A stretch of DNA of 64,000 bases from Bombus terrestris (lineage: Eukaryota > Arthropoda > Insecta > Hymenoptera > Apidae), in NCBI RefSeq assembly GCF_910591885.1, contig NW_025963561.1, forward strand, positions 2,356,001 through 2,420,000. The letters are read 5' to 3'. Both the position numbers and the translations under genes were made by a program. Numbering within the stretch: position 1 is the first letter of the stretch; each line of letters starts with the position of its first letter. This document shows, one piece after another, positions 38,101 to 53,980 of the stretch. Under the pieces are notes generated by a model. It did no database searches. It was not told where the DNA came from and worked only from the letters and a program-made list of their open reading frames with translations.

Positions 38101-41100
38101 ATCGTACGTCATATAGTGATGCGATATAACGTTAAACGTAATAACGTAATGGTATATAACGCTATTCGTCATATAGTGGTGCACTATAACGTTATAGGTC
38201 CTACAGTGATGGAATATAACGTTATACATTATAACGTAATAGTATATAACGTTATACGTCATAACGTAATAGTATATAACGTTATACGTCATAACGTAAT
38301 AGTATATAACGTTATGCATCATATAGTAATGCAATATAACGGTAAACGTTATAACGTAATAGTAAAAAACATCGCACGTCATATAGTGATGCGATATAAC
38401 GTTATACGTAATAACGTAATGGTATATAACGCTATACGTCATATAGTGGTGCACTATAACGTTATAGGTCCTACAGTGATGGAATATGACGTTATACATT
38501 ATAACGTAATAGTATATAACGTTATACGCCATATAGTGATGCAATATGTCCTTATACGTCCTATAGTTATGCAATACAAAGTTATACCTTGTAATCTAAT
38601 AGTATATGACGTTATACCTTACAATGTAATAGTATATAACGTTATACGTCATATAGTGATGCAATATATCGTTATACGTCATATAGTGATGCGATATAAC
38701 GCTATAGGTCCTATAGTGATGGAATATAACGTTATAGTATAAAACGTAATAATACATAACGTTACACGTCATAACGTAATAGTATATACCGTTATACGTC
38801 ATATAGTGGTGCAATATAACGTTATAGGTCTCATAGTGATGGAATATAACGTTATACATTATAACGTAATAGTATATAACGTTATACGTCATATAGTGGT
38901 ACAATATAACGTTATAGGTCCTATAGTGATGGAATATAACGTTATACATTATAACGTAATAGTATATAACGTTATACGTCATAACGTAATAGTATATAAC
39001 GTTATACGTCATAACGTAATAGTATATGACGTTATACGTCATAACGTAATAGTATATAACGTTAGACGTCATAACGTAATAGTATATAACGTTATACGTC
39101 ATATAGTGGTGCAATATAACGTTATAGGTCTTATAGTGATGGCATATAACGTTATACATTATAACGTAATAGTATATAACGTTTTACGTCGTAACTTAAT
39201 AGTATATAACGTTATACGTCATAACGTAATAGTATATACCGTTATACGTCATATAGTGGTGCAATATAACGTTGTAGGCCTTATAGTGATGGAATATAAC
39301 GTTATACATTATAACGTAATAGTGTATAACGTTATACGTCATAACGTAATAGTATATAAGGTTATAGGCCTTATAGTGATGGAATATAACGTTATACATT
39401 ATAACGTAATAGTATATAACGTTTTACGTCATAACGTAATAGTACATAACGTTATACGTCATAACGTAATAGTATATAACGTTATACGTCATACAGTGGT
39501 GCAATATAACGTTATAGGTCTTATAGTGATGGCATATAACGTTATACATTATAACGTAATAGTATATAACGTTTTAAGTCATAACGTAATAGTATATAAC
39601 GTTATACGTCATAACTTAATAGTATATAACGTTATACGTCATAACGTAATAGTATATAACGTTAGACGTCATAACGTAATAGTATATAACGTTATACGTC
39701 ATATAGTGGTGCAATATAACGTTATAGGTCTTATAGTGATGGCATATAACGTTATACATTATAACGCAATAGTATATAACGTTTTACGTCGTAACGTAAT
39801 AGTATATAACGTTATACGTCATAACGTAATAGTATATAACGTTATAGGTCATATAGTGGTGCAATATAACGTTATAGGTCTCATAGTGATGGAATATAAC
39901 GTTATACATTATAACGTCGTAGTATATAACGTTATACGTCATGTAGTGGTGCAATATAACGTTGTAGGCCTTATAGTGATGGAATATAACGTTATACATT
40001 ATAACGTAATAGTATATAACGTTATACGTCATAACGTAATAGTATATACCGTTATACGTCATATAGTGGTGCAATATAACGTTGTAGGCCTTATAGTGAT
40101 GGAATATAACGTTATACATTATAACGTAATAGTATATAACGTTATACGTCATAACGTAATAGTATATAAGGTTATAGGCCTTATAGTGATGGAATATAAC
40201 GTTATACATTATAACGTAATAGTATATAACGTTTTACGTCATAACGTAATAGTATATAAGGTTATAGGCCTTATAGTGATGGAATATAACGTTATACATT
40301 ATAACGTCGTAGTATATAACGTTATACGTCATATAGTGGTGCAATATAACCTTATAGGTCCTATGGTGATGGAATATAACGTTGTACATTATAACGTAAT
40401 AGTATATAACGTTATACGTCATAACGTAATAGTATAAAACATCGCACGTCATATAGTGATGCGATATAACGTTATACGTAATAACGTAATGGTATATAAC
40501 GCTATACGTCATATAGTGGTGCACTATAACGTTATAGGTCCTACAGTGATAGAATATAACGTTATACATTATAACGTAATAGTATATAACGTTATACGTC
40601 ATAACGTAATAGTATATAACGTTATAGGCCTTATAGTGATGGAATATAACGTTATACATTATAACGTAATAGTATATAACGTTATACGTCATATAGAGGT
40701 GCAATATAACGTTATAGGCCTTATAGTGATGGAATATAACGTTGTACATTATAACGTAATAGTATATAACGTTATACGTCATAACGTAATAGTATATAAC
40801 GTTATAGGCCTTATAGTAATGGAATATAACGTTATACATTATAACGTAATAGTATATAACGTTATACGTCATAACGTAATAGTACATAAAGTTATACGTC
40901 ATAACGTAATAGTATATAACGTTATACGTCATAACGTAATAGTATATAACGTTATACATCATATTGTAATGCAATATAACGTTAAACGTTATAACGTAAT
41001 AGTATAAAACATCGTACGCCATATAGTGATGCAATATAACGTTACACGTCCTATAGTGATGCAATACAACGTTATACGTCATAACATAATAATATATAAC

Positions 41101-41700
41101 GTTATACGTCATAGAGTGATGCAATATATCGTTATACGTCATATAGTGATGCGATATAACGTTATACCATATAACCTTATAGTATATAACGACATTACGT
41201 AATAGAATATAACGTTATAGGTTATAACGTAATAGTATATAACGTTATACGTCATATAGTGATGCAATATATCGTTATACGTCATATAGTGAGGAGATTA
41301 AACGTTATAGGTCCTATAGTGATGGAATATAACGTTATACATTCTAACGTAATAGCATATAACGTTATACGTCATATTGTGATGCAATATATCGTTATAC
41401 GTCCTATAGATATGCAATACAACGTTATACCTTATAACCTAACAGTATATGACGTTATACATTATGACGTAATAGTATATAACGTTATACGTCATAACGT
41501 AATAGTATATAACGTTATACGTTATAACGTAATAGTATATAACGTTATACGTCATATAGTGATGCAATATATCGTTATACGTCATATAGTGATGCAATAT
41601 AACGTTATACCTCATATTGTGATGCGATATACCTTTATACGTTATAACATAATTGTATATAACGTGATACGTCATAACGTAATAGTATATAACGTTATAC
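38101..41700. repeat. B-type and mosaic stretch
   Basis: B units at 38,101-38,740 (GTAATGGTATATAACGC, GTGCACTATAACG, CCTTGTAATCTAATAG). From 38,800 to 40,437 a mosaic rich in CGTTGTAGGCC, GTATATACCG and CGTTAGACGTC, with a partial 600-bp repeat (39,061 and 39,661). Type-B M1 at 40,435. A 7-bp deletion lies at 41,191 and a GAGGAG monomer at 41,291. The open frame 38,806-40,437 is a repeat artefact. Confidence 0.78.
41171..41200. repeat. 7-bp deletion removing half a core palindrome
   Basis: GTATATAACGACATTACG stands where sisters have GTATATAACGTTATACGACA followed by TAACG. GTTATAC is missing and the register moves by -7. This is one of the few length changes of more than 2 bp that is not a multiple of 15 bp. 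Confidence 0.85.
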
Positions 41701-44700
41701 GTTATAACGTAATAGTATATAACGTTATGCATCATATAGTAATGCAATATAACGGTAAACGTTATAACGTAATAGTATAAAACATCGCACGTCATATAGT
41801 GATGCGATATAACGTTATACGTAATAACGTAATGGTATATAACGCTATACGTCATATAGTGGTGCACTATAACGTTATAGGTCCTACAGTGATGGAATAT
41901 AACGTTATACATTATAACGTAATAGTATATAACGTTATACGCCATATAGTGATGCAGTATGTCGTTATACGTCCTATAGTTATGCAATACAAAGTTATAC
42001 CTTGTAATCTAATAGTATACGACGTTATACCTTACAATGTAATAGTATATAACGTTATACGTCATATAGTGATGCAATATATCGTTATGCGTCATATAGT
42101 GATGCGATATAACGTTATAGGTCCTATAGTGATGGAATATAACGTTATAGTATAAAACGTAATAACACATAACGTTATACGTCATAACGTAATAGTATAT
42201 AACGTTATACGTCATATAGAGGTGCAATATAACGTTATAGACCTTATAGTCATGGAATATAACGATATACATTATAACGTAATAGTATATAACGTTATAC
42301 GTCATAACGTAATAGTATATAAAGTTATAGGTCTTATAGTGATGGAATATAACGTTATACATTATAACGTAATAGTATATAACGTTATACGTCATAACGT
42401 AATAGTACATAACGTTATACGTCATAACGTAATAGTATATAACGTTATACGTCATACAGTGGTGCAATATAACGTTTTAGGTCTCATAGTGATGGAATAT
42501 AACGTTATACATTATAACGTAATAGTATATAACGTTATACGCCATAACGTAATAGTATATAACGTTATACGTAATAACGTAATAGTATATAACGTTATAC
42601 GTCATATAGTGGTTGCAATATAACGTCATAGGTCCTACAGTGATGGAATATAACGTTATACATTATAACGTAATAATATATAACGTTATGCATCATATAG
42701 TAATGCAACATAAAGCTAAACGTTATAACGTAATAGTATAAAACATCGTACGTCATATAGTGATGCGATATAACGTTATACGTAATAACGTAATAGTATA
42801 TAACGTTTTACGTCATAACGTAATAGTATATAACGTTGTACGTCATATAGTGGTGCAATATAACGTTATAGGTCCTACAGTGATGGAATATAACGTTATA
42901 CATTATAACGTAATAGTATATAACGCTATACGTCATATAGTGGTGCACTATAACGTTATAGGTCCTACAGTGATGGAATATAACGTTATACATTATAACG
43001 TAATAGTATATAACGTTATACGTTATAACGTAATAGTATATAACGTTATACGTCATAACGTAATAGTATATAACGTTATACGTCATATAGTGGTGCAATA
43101 TAACGTTATAGGTCTTATAGTGATGGCATATAACGTTATACATTATAACGTAATAGTATATAACGTTTTACGTCATAACGTAATAGTATATAACGTTATA
43201 CGTCATAACTTAATAGTATATAACGTTATACGTCATATAGTGGTGCAATATAACGTTATAGGTATTATAGTGATGGAATATATCGTTATACATTATAACG
43301 TAATAGTATATAACGTTATACGTCATAACGTAATAGTATATAACGTTATACGTCATAACGTAATAGTATATAACGTTATGCATCATATAGTAATGCAATA
43401 TAACGGTAAACGTTATAACGTAATAGTATAAAACATCGCACGTCATATAGTGATGCGATATAACGTTATTCGTAATAACGTAGTGGTATATAACGCTATG
43501 CGTCATATAGTGGTGCACTATAACGTTATAGGTCCTACAGTGATGGAATATAACGTTATACATTATAACGTAATAGTATATAACGTTATACGCCATATAG
43601 TGATGCAATATGTCGTTATACGTCCTATAGTTATGCAATACAAAGTTATACCTTGTAATCTAATAGTATATGGCGTTATACCTTACAATGTAATAGTATA
43701 TAACGTTATACGTCATATAGTGATGCAATATATCGTTATACGTCATATAGTGATGCGATATAACGTTATACGTCATATAGTGATGCAATATATCGTTATA
43801 CGTCATATAGTGGTGCCATATAACGTTAGAGGTCCTATAGTGATGGAATATAACGTTATACATTATAACGTAATAGTATATAACGTTATACGTCATAACG
43901 TAATAGTATATAACGTTATACGTCATATAGTGATGCAATATATCGTTATACGTCATATAGTGATGCGATATAACGTTATAGGTCCTATAGTGATGGAATA
44001 TAACGTTATACATTATAACGTAATAGTATATAACAATATACGTCATAACGTAATAGTACATAACGTTATACGTCATAACGTAATAGCATCTAACGTTATA
44101 CGTAATAACGTAATAGTATATAACGTTATACGTAATAACGTAATAGTATATAACGTTATACGTCATATAGTGGTTGCAATATAACGTTATAGGTCCTATA
44201 GTGATGGAATATAACGTTATACGTTATAACGTAATAGTATATAACGTTTTACGTCATAACGTAATAGTATATAAAGTTATACGACATAACGTAATAGAAT
44301 ATAACGTTATAGGTTATAACGTAATAGTATATAACGTTATACCTCATATTGTGATGCGATATAACTTTATACGTTATAACATAATTGTATATAACGTGAT
44401 ACGTCATATAGTGGTGCAATATATCGTTATACGTCATATAATGATGCGATATAACGTTATACCATATAACCTAATAGTAAATAACGTTATACGACATAAC
44501 GTAATAGAATATAACGTTATAGGTTATAACGTAATAGTATATAACGTTTTACTTCGTAACGTAATAGTATATAACGTTATACGACATAACGTAATAGTAT
44601 ATAACGTTATAGGTCATATAGTGGTGCAATATAACGTTATAGGTCTCATAGTGTTGGAATATAACGTTATACATTATAACGTAATAGTATATAACGCTAT

Positions 44701-45692
44701 ACGTCATATAGTGGTGCACTATAACGTTATAGGTCCTACAGTGATGGAATATAACGTTATACGTCATAACGTAATAGTATATAACGTTATGCATCATATA
44801 GTAATGCAACATAACGCTAAACGTTATAACGTAATAGTATAAAACATCGTACGTCATATAGTGATGCGATATAACGTTATACGTAATAACGTAATAGAAT
44901 ATAACGTTTTACGTCATAACGTAATAGTATATAACGTTCTACGTCATATAGTGGTGCAATGTAACGTTATAGGTCTTATAGTGATGGCATATAACGTTAT
45001 ACATTATAACGTAATAGTATATAACGTTTTACGTCATAACGTAATAGTATATAACGTTATACGTCATAACTTAATAGTATATAACGTTATACGTCATATA
45101 GTGGTGCAATATAACGTTATAGGTCTTATAGTGATGGAATATAACGTTATACATTATAACGTAATAGTATATAACGTTATACGTCATAACGTAATAGTAT
45201 ATAACGTTATGCATCATATAGTAATGCAATATAACGGTAATCGTTATAACGTAATAGTATAAAACATCGCACGTCATATAGTGATGCGATATAACGTTAT
45301 ACGTAATAACGTAATGGTATATAACGCTATACGTCATATAGTGGTGCACTATATCGTTATAAGTCCTATAGTGATGGAATATAACGTTATACATTATAAC
45401 GTAATAGTATATAACGTTATACGTCATAACGTAATAGTATATACCGTTATACGTCATATAGTGGTGCAATATAACGTTGTAGGCATTATAGTGATGGAAT
45501 ATAACGTTATACATTATAACGTAATAGTATATAACGTTATACGTCATAACGTAATAGTATATAAGGTTATAGGCCTTATAGTGATGGAATATAACGTTAT
45601 ACATTATAACGTAATAGTATATAACGTTTTACGTCATAACGTAATAGTACATAACGTTATACGTCATAACGTAATAGTATATAACGTTATAT
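41701..45692. repeat. 3,992-bp higher-order unit, copy 1
   Basis: Matched by 45,693 onward, first at offset 3,992 and, after a one-monomer loss near 46,560 in copy 2, at offset 3,962. It holds B units, two T+1 markers (42,606; 44,167), a K module (44,249) and both types of M1. Differences from copy 2 are few, e.g. GCATCTAACG (44,087) against GCATATAACG (48,049). Homology to copy 2 stops near 45,420. Confidence 0.9.
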
Positions 45693-48600
45693 GTCATAAC
45701 GTAATAGTATATAACGTTATGCATCATATAGTAATGCAATATAACGGTAAACGTTATAACGTAATAGTATAAAACATCGCACGTCATATAGTGATGCGAT
45801 ATAACGTTATACGTAATAACGTAATGGTATATAACGCTATACGTCATATAGTGGTGCACTATAACGTTATAGGTCCTACAGTGATGGAATATAACGTTAT
45901 ACATTATAACGTAATAGTATATAACGTTATACGCCATATAGTGATGCAGTATGTCGTTATACGTCCTATAGTTATGCAATACAAAGTTATACCTTGTAAT
46001 CTAATAGTATACGACGTTATACCTTACAATGTAATAGTATATAACGTTATACGTCATATAGTGATGCAATATATCGTTATGCGTCATATAGTGATGCGAT
46101 ATAACGTTATAGGTCCTATAGTGATGGAATATAACGTTATAGTATAAAACGTAATAATACATAACGTTATACGTCATAACGTAATAGTATATAACGTTAT
46201 ACGTCATATAGAGGTGCAATATAACGTTATAGACCTTATAGTCATGGAATATAACGATATACATTATAACGTAATAGTATATAACGTTATACGTCATAAC
46301 GTAATAGTATATAAAGTTATAGGTCTTATAGTGATGGAATATAACGTTATACATTATAACGTAATAGTATATAACGTTATACGTCATAACGTAATAGTAC
46401 ATAACGTTATACGTCATAACGTAATAGTATATAACGTTATACGTCATACAGTGGTGCAATATAACGTTTTAGGTCTCATAGTGATGGAATATAACGTTAT
46501 ACATTATAACGTAATAGTATATAACGTTATACGCCATAACGTAATAGTATATAACGTTATACGTCATATAGTGGTTGCAATATAACGTCATAGGTCCTAC
46601 AGTGATGGAATATAACGTTATACATTATAACGTAATAATATATAACGTTATGCATCATATAGTAATGCAACATAAAGCTAAACGTTATAACGTAATAGTA
46701 TAAAACATCGTACGTCATATAGTGATGCGATATAACGTTATACGTAATAACGTAATAGTATATAACGTTTTACGTCATAACGTAATAGTATATAACGTTG
46801 TACGTCATATAGTGGTGCAATATAACGTTATAGGTCCTACAGTGATGGAATATAACGTTATACATTATAACGTAATAGTATATAACGCTATTCGTCAAAT
46901 AGTGGTGCACTATAACGTTATAGGTCCTACAGTGATGGAATATAACGTTATACATTATAACGTAATAGTATATAACGTTATACGTTATAACGTAATAGTA
47001 TATAACGTTATACGTCATAACGTAATAGTATATAACGTTATACGTCATATAGTGGTGCAATATAACGTTATAGGTCTTATAGTGATGGCATATAACGTTA
47101 TACATTATAACGTAATAGTATATAACGTTTTACGTCATAACGTAATAGTATATAACGTTATACGTCATAACTTAATAGTATATAACGTTATACGTCATAT
47201 AGTGGTGCAATATAACGTTATAGGTATTATAGTGATGGAATATATCGTTATACATTATAACGTAATAGTATATAACGTTATACGTCATAACGTAATAGTA
47301 TATAACGTTATACGTCATAACGTAATAGTATATAACGTTATGCATCATATAGTAATGCAATATAACGGTAAACGTTATAACGTAATAGTATAAAACATCG
47401 CACGTCATATAGTGATGCGATATAACGTTATTCGTAATAACGTAGTGGTATATAACGCTATGCGTCATATAGTGGTGCACTATAACGTTATAGGTCCTAC
47501 AGTGATGGAATATAACGTTATACATTATAACGTAATAGTATATAACGTTATACGCCATATAGTGATGCAATATGTCGTTATACGTCCTATAGTTATGCAA
47601 TACAAAGTTATACCTTGTAATCTAATAGTATATGGCGTTATACCTTACAATGTAATAGTATATAACGTTATACGTCATATAGTGATGCAATATATCGTTA
47701 TACGTCATATAGTGATGCGATATAACGTTATACGTCATATAGTGATGCAATATATCGTTATACGTCATATAGTGGTGCCATATAACGTTAGAGGTCCTAT
47801 AGTGATGGAATATAACGTTATACATTATAACGTAATAGTATATAACGTTATACGTCATAACGTAATAGTATATAACGTTATACGTCATATAGTGATGCAA
47901 TATATCGTTATACGTCATATAGTGATGCGATATAACGTTATAGGTCCTATAGTGATGGAATATAACGTTATACATTATAACGTAATAGTATATAACAATA
48001 TACGTCATAACGTAATAGTACATAACGTTATACGTCATAACGTAATAGCATATAACGTTATACGTAATAACGTAATAGTATATAACGTTATACGTAATAA
48101 CGTAATAGTATATAACGTTATACGTCATATAGTGGTTGCAATATAACGTTATAGGTCCTATAGTGATGGAATATAACGTTATACGTTATAACGTAATAGT
48201 ATATAACGTTTTACGTCATAACGTAATAGTATATAAAGTTATACGACATAACGTAATAGAATATAACGTTATAGGTTATAACGTAATAGTATATAACGTT
48301 ATACCTCATATTGTGATGCGATATAACTTTATACGTTATAACATAATTGTATATAACGTGATACGTCATATAGTGATGCAATATATCGTTATACGTCATA
48401 TAATGATGCGATATAACGTTATACCATATAACCTAATAGTAAATAACGTTATACGACATAACGTAATAGAATATAACGTTATAGGTTATAACGTAATAGT
48501 ATATAACGTTTTACTTCGTAACGTAATAGTATATAACGTTATACGACATAACGTAATAGTATATAACGTTATAGGTCATATAGTGGTGCAATATAACGTT

Positions 48601-49382
48601 ATAGGTCTCATAGTGTTGGAATATAACGTTATACATTATAACGTAATAGTATATAACGCTATACGTCATATAGTGGTGCACTATAACGTTATAGGTCCTA
48701 CAGTGATGGAATATAACGTTATACGTCATAACGTAATAGTATATAACGTTATGCATCATATAGTAATGCAACATAACGCTAAACGTTATAACGTAATAGT
48801 ATAAAACATCGTACGTCATATAGTGATGCGATATAACGTTATACGTAATAACGTAATAGAATATAACGTTTTACGTCATAACGTAATAGTATATAACGTT
48901 CTACGTCATATAGTGGTGCAATGTAACGTTATAGGTCTTATAGTGATGGCATATAACGTTATACATTATAACGTAATAGTATATAACGTTTTACGTCATA
49001 ACGTAATAGTATATAACGTTATACGTCATAACTTAATAGTATATAACGTTATACGTCATATAGTGGTGCAATATAACGTTATAGGTCTTATAGTGATGGA
49101 ATATAACGTTATACATTATAACGTAATAGTATATAACGTTATACGTCATAACGTAATAGTATATAACGTTATGCATCATATAGTAATGCAATATAACGGT
49201 AAACGTTATAACGTAATAGTATAAAACATCGCACGTCATATAGTGATGCGATATAACGTTATACGTAATAACGTAATGGTATATAACGCTATACGTCATA
49301 TAGTGGTGCACTATATCGTTATAAGTCCTACAGTGATGGAATATAACGTTATACATTATGACGTAATAGTATATAACGTTAT
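45693..49382. repeat. 3,992-bp higher-order unit, copy 2
   Basis: Copy of 41,701-45,420. It has lost one monomer near 46,560 and carries an imported-looking patch at 46,889-46,902 (TATTCGTCAAATAG) shared with 52,141 and 61,982 but not with copy 1. Confidence 0.9.
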
Positions 49383-49840
49383 ACGCCATATAGTGATGCA
49401 ATATGTCGTTATACGTCCTATAGTTATGCAATACAACGTTATACCTTGTAACCCAATAGTATATGACGTTATACCTTATAATGTAATAGTATATAACGTT
49501 ATACGTCATATAGTGATGCAATATATCGTTATACGTCATATAGTGATGCGATATAACGTTATAGATCCTATAGTGATGGAATATAACGTTATAGTATTAA
49601 ACGTAATAATACATAACGTTATACGTCATAACGTAATAGTATATACCGTTATACGTCATATAGTGGTGCAATATAACGTTATAGGTCTCATAGTGATGGA
49701 ATATAACGTTATACATTATAACGTAATAGTATATAACGTTATACGTCATATAGTGGTGCAATATAACGTTATAGGTCCTATAGTGATGGAATATAACGTT
49801 ATACATTATAACGTAATAGTATATAACGTTTTACGTCATA
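49383..49840. repeat. B-type linker stretch
   Basis: Continues the B unit from 49,230 in the order seen at 25,455-25,900, with the private variants CCTTGTAACCCAATAG (49,445) and TATAGATCCTATAG (49,560). Confidence 0.75.
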
Positions 49841-52360
49841 ACGTAATAGTATATACCGTTATACGTCATATAGTGGTGCAATATAACGTTATAGGTCTCA
49901 TAGTGATGGAATATAACGTTATACGTCATAACGTAATAGTATATAACGTTATACGTCATATAGTGGTGCAATATAACGTTATAGGTCTTATAGTGATGGC
50001 ATATAACGTTATACATTATAACGTAATAGTATATAACGTTTTACTTCGTAACGTAATAGTATATAACGTTATACGACATAACGTAATAGTATATAACGTT
50101 ATAGGTCATATAGTGGTGCAATATAACGTTATAGGTCTCATAGTGTTGGAATATAACGTTATACATTATAACGTAATAGTATATAACGTTATACGTCATA
50201 TAGTGGTGCAATATAACGTTAGAGGTCCTATAGTGATGGAATATAACGTTATACATTATAACGTAATAGTATATAACGTTATACGTCATAACGTAATAGT
50301 ATATAACGTTATACGTCATATAGTGATGCAATATATCGTTATACGTCATATAGTGATGCGATATAACGTTATAGGTCCTATAGTGATGGAATATAACGTT
50401 ATACATTATAACGTAATAGTATATAACAATATGCGTCATAACGTAATAGTACATAACGTTATACGTCATAACGTAATAGCATATAACGTTATACGTAATA
50501 ACGTAATAGTATATAACGTTATACGTAATAACGTAATAGTATATAACGTTATACGTCATATAGTGGTTGCAATATAACGTTATAGGTCCTATAGTGATGG
50601 AATATAACGTTATACGTCATAACGTAATAGTATATAACGTTTTACGTCATAACGTAATAGTATATAAAGTTATACGACATAACGTAATAGAATATAACGT
50701 TATAGGTTATAACGTAATAGTATATAACGTTATACCTCATATTGTGATCCGATATAACTTTATACGTTATAACATAATTGTATATAACGTGATACGTCAT
50801 ATAGTGGTGCAATATATCGTTATACGTCATATAATGATGCGATATAACGTTATACCATATAACCTAATAGTAAATAACGTTATACGACATAACGTAATAG
50901 AATATAACGTTATAGGTTATAACGTAATAGTATATAACGTTATACCTCATATTGTGATGCGATATAACTTTATACGTTATAACATAATTGTATATAACGT
51001 GATACGTCATAACGTAATAGTATATAACGTTATACGTCATATAGTTTTGCAATATATCGTTATACGACCGAAAGAGAGGCAATAAAACGTCATACGTCAT
51101 ATAGTGATGCGATATAACATTATACGTAATTACGTAATAGTATATAACGTTATACGCCATATTGTGATGCAATATATCGTTATACGTCATATAATGATGC
51201 GATATAACGTTATACCATATAACCTAATATTAAACAACGTTATACGACATAACGTAATAGAATATAACGTTATAGGTTATAACGTAATAGTATATAACGT
51301 TTTACTTCGTAACGTAATAGTATATAACGTTATACGACATAACGTAATAGTATATAACGTTATAGGTCATATAGTGGTGCAATATAACGTTATAGGTCTC
51401 ATAGTGTTGGAATATAACGTTATACATTATAACGTAATAGTATATAACGCTATACGTCATATAGTGGTGCACTATAACGTTATAGGTCCTACAGTGATGG
51501 AATATAACGTTATACGTCATAACGTAATAGTATATAACGTTATGCATCATATAGTAATGCAACATAACGCTAAACGTTATAACGTAATAGTATAAAACAT
51601 CGTACGTCATATAGTGATGCGATATAACGTTATACGTAATAACGTAATAGTATATAACGTTTTACGTCATAACGTAATAGTATATAACGTTGTACGTCAT
51701 ATAGTGGTGCAATATAACGTTATAGGTCCTATAGTGATGGAATATAACGTTATACATTATAACGTAATAGTATATAACGTTATACGTTATAACGTAATAG
51801 TATATAACGTTATACGTCATATAGTGATGCAATATATCGTTATACGTCATATAGTGATGCAATATAATGTTATACCTCATATTGTGATGCGATATAATTT
51901 TATACGTTATGACATAATTGTATACAACGCGATACGTCATAACGTAATAGTATATAATGTTATACGTCATACAGTGATGCAATATATTGTTATACGACCG
52001 AAAGAGAGGCAATAAAACGTTATACGTCATATAGTGATGCGATATAACGTTATACGTCATAACGTAATAGTATAAAACATCGTACGTCATATAGTGATGC
52101 GATATAACGTTAAACGTAATAACGTAATGGTATATAACGCTATTCGTCAAATAGTGGTGCACTATAACGTTATAGGTCCTACAGTGATGGAATATAACGT
52201 TATACATTATAACGTAATAGTATATAACGTTATACGTTATAACGTAATAGTATATAACGTTATACGTCATAACGTAATAGTATATAACGTTATACGTCAT
52301 ATAGTGGTGCAATATAACGTTATAGGTCTTATAGTGATGGCATATAACGTTATACATTAT
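49841..52360. repeat. 2.5-kb segment, copy 1 of 2
   Basis: Recopied at 59,712-62,182, first at offset 9,871, then 9,841 after one monomer is lost near 60,195 in the second copy. Shared private variants prove the relation: GTGATCCGATATAAC (50,744 and 60,585), ATAGTTTTGCAATATATCG (51,041 and 60,882) and AATATTAAACAACG (51,226 and 61,067). It includes KERQ islands at 51,065 and 51,995. Confidence 0.92.
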
Positions 52361-53980
52361 AACGTAATAGTATATAACGTTTTACGTCATAACGTAATAG
52401 TAAATAACGTTATACGTCATAACTTAATAGTATATAACGTTATACGTCATATAGTGGTGCAATATAACGTTATAGGTATTATAGTGATGGAATATAACGT
52501 TATACATTATAACGTAATAGTATATAACGTTATACGTCATAACGTAATAGTATATAACGTTATACGTCATAACGTAATAGTATATAACGTTATACGTCAT
52601 AACGTAATAGTATATAACGTTATGCATCATATAGTAATGCAATATAACGGTAAACGTTATAACGAAATAGTATAAAACATCGCACGTCATATAGTGATGC
52701 GATATAACGTTATTCGTAATAACGTAGTGGTATATAACGCTATACGTCATATAGTGGTGCACTATAACGTTATAGGTCCTACAGTGATGGAATATAACGT
52801 TATACATTATAACGTAATAGTATATAACGTTATACGCCATATAGTGATGCAATATGTCGTTATACGTCCTATAGTTATGCAATAAAAAGTTATACCTTGT
52901 AATCTAATAGTATATGACGTTATACCTTACAATGTAATAGTATATAACGTTATACGTCATAACGTAATAGTATATAACGTTATACGTCATAACTTAATAG
53001 TATATAACGTTATACGTCATATAGTGGTGCAATATAACGTTATAGGTCTTATAGTGATGGAATATAACGTTATACATTATAACGTAATAGTATATAACGT
53101 TATACGTCATAACGTAATAGTATATAACGTTATACGTCATAACGTAATAGTATATAACGTTATGCATCATATAGTAATGCAATATAACGGTAAACGTTAT
53201 AACGTAATAGTATAAAACATCGCACGTCATATAGTGATGCGATATAACGTTATTCGTAATAACGTAATGGTATATAACGCTATACGTCATATAGTGGTGC
53301 ACTATAACGTTATAGGTCCTACAGTGATGGAATATAACGTTATACATTATAACGTAATAGTATATAACGTTATACGCCATATAGTGATGCAATATGTCGT
53401 TATACGTCCTATAGTTATGCAATACAAAGTTATACCTTGTAATCTAATAGTATATGGCGTTATACCTTACAATGTAATAGTATATAACGTTATACGTCAT
53501 ATAGTGATGCAATATATCGTTATACGTCATATAGTGATGCGATATAACGTTATACCATATAACCTAATAGTAAATAACGTTATACGACATAGCGTAATAG
53601 AATATAACGTTATAGGTTATAACGTAATAGTATATAACGTTATACCTCATATTGTGATGCGATATAACTTTATACGTTATAACATAATTGTATATAACGT
53701 GATACGTCATAACGTAATAGTATATAACGTTATACGTCATATAGTGTTGCAATATATCGTTATACGACCGAAAGAGAGGCAATAAAACGTCATACGTCAT
53801 ATAGTGATGCGATATAACATTATACGTAATTACGTAATAGTATATAACGTTATACGCCATATTGTGATGCAATATATCGTTATACGTCATATAATGATGC
53901 GATATAACGTTATACCATATAACCTAATAGTAAATAACGTTATACGACATAACGTAATAGAATATAACGTTATAGGTTAT
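52361..53980. repeat. B units followed by a K-type block
   Basis: 52,361-53,100 is colinear with 57,881-58,620 (offset 5,520 bp, 184 monomers). Type-B M1 at about 52,680 and 53,220, 540 bp apart. A stop appears at 52,883 through GCAATAAAAAG where sisters have GCAATACAAAG. From 53,530 it joins the K-type block with KERQ at 53,765. Confidence 0.82.

Noticed and set aside
37576..38574. Minus-strand open frame of 332 codons
   Set aside because: The core palindrome is in frame on both strands, so minus frames open wherever the register is kept. Not evidence of a gene.
38806..40437. Plus-strand open frame of 543 codons
   Set aside because: Ends at the TATAAAACATCG part of M1. No feature distinguishes it from neighbouring satellite.
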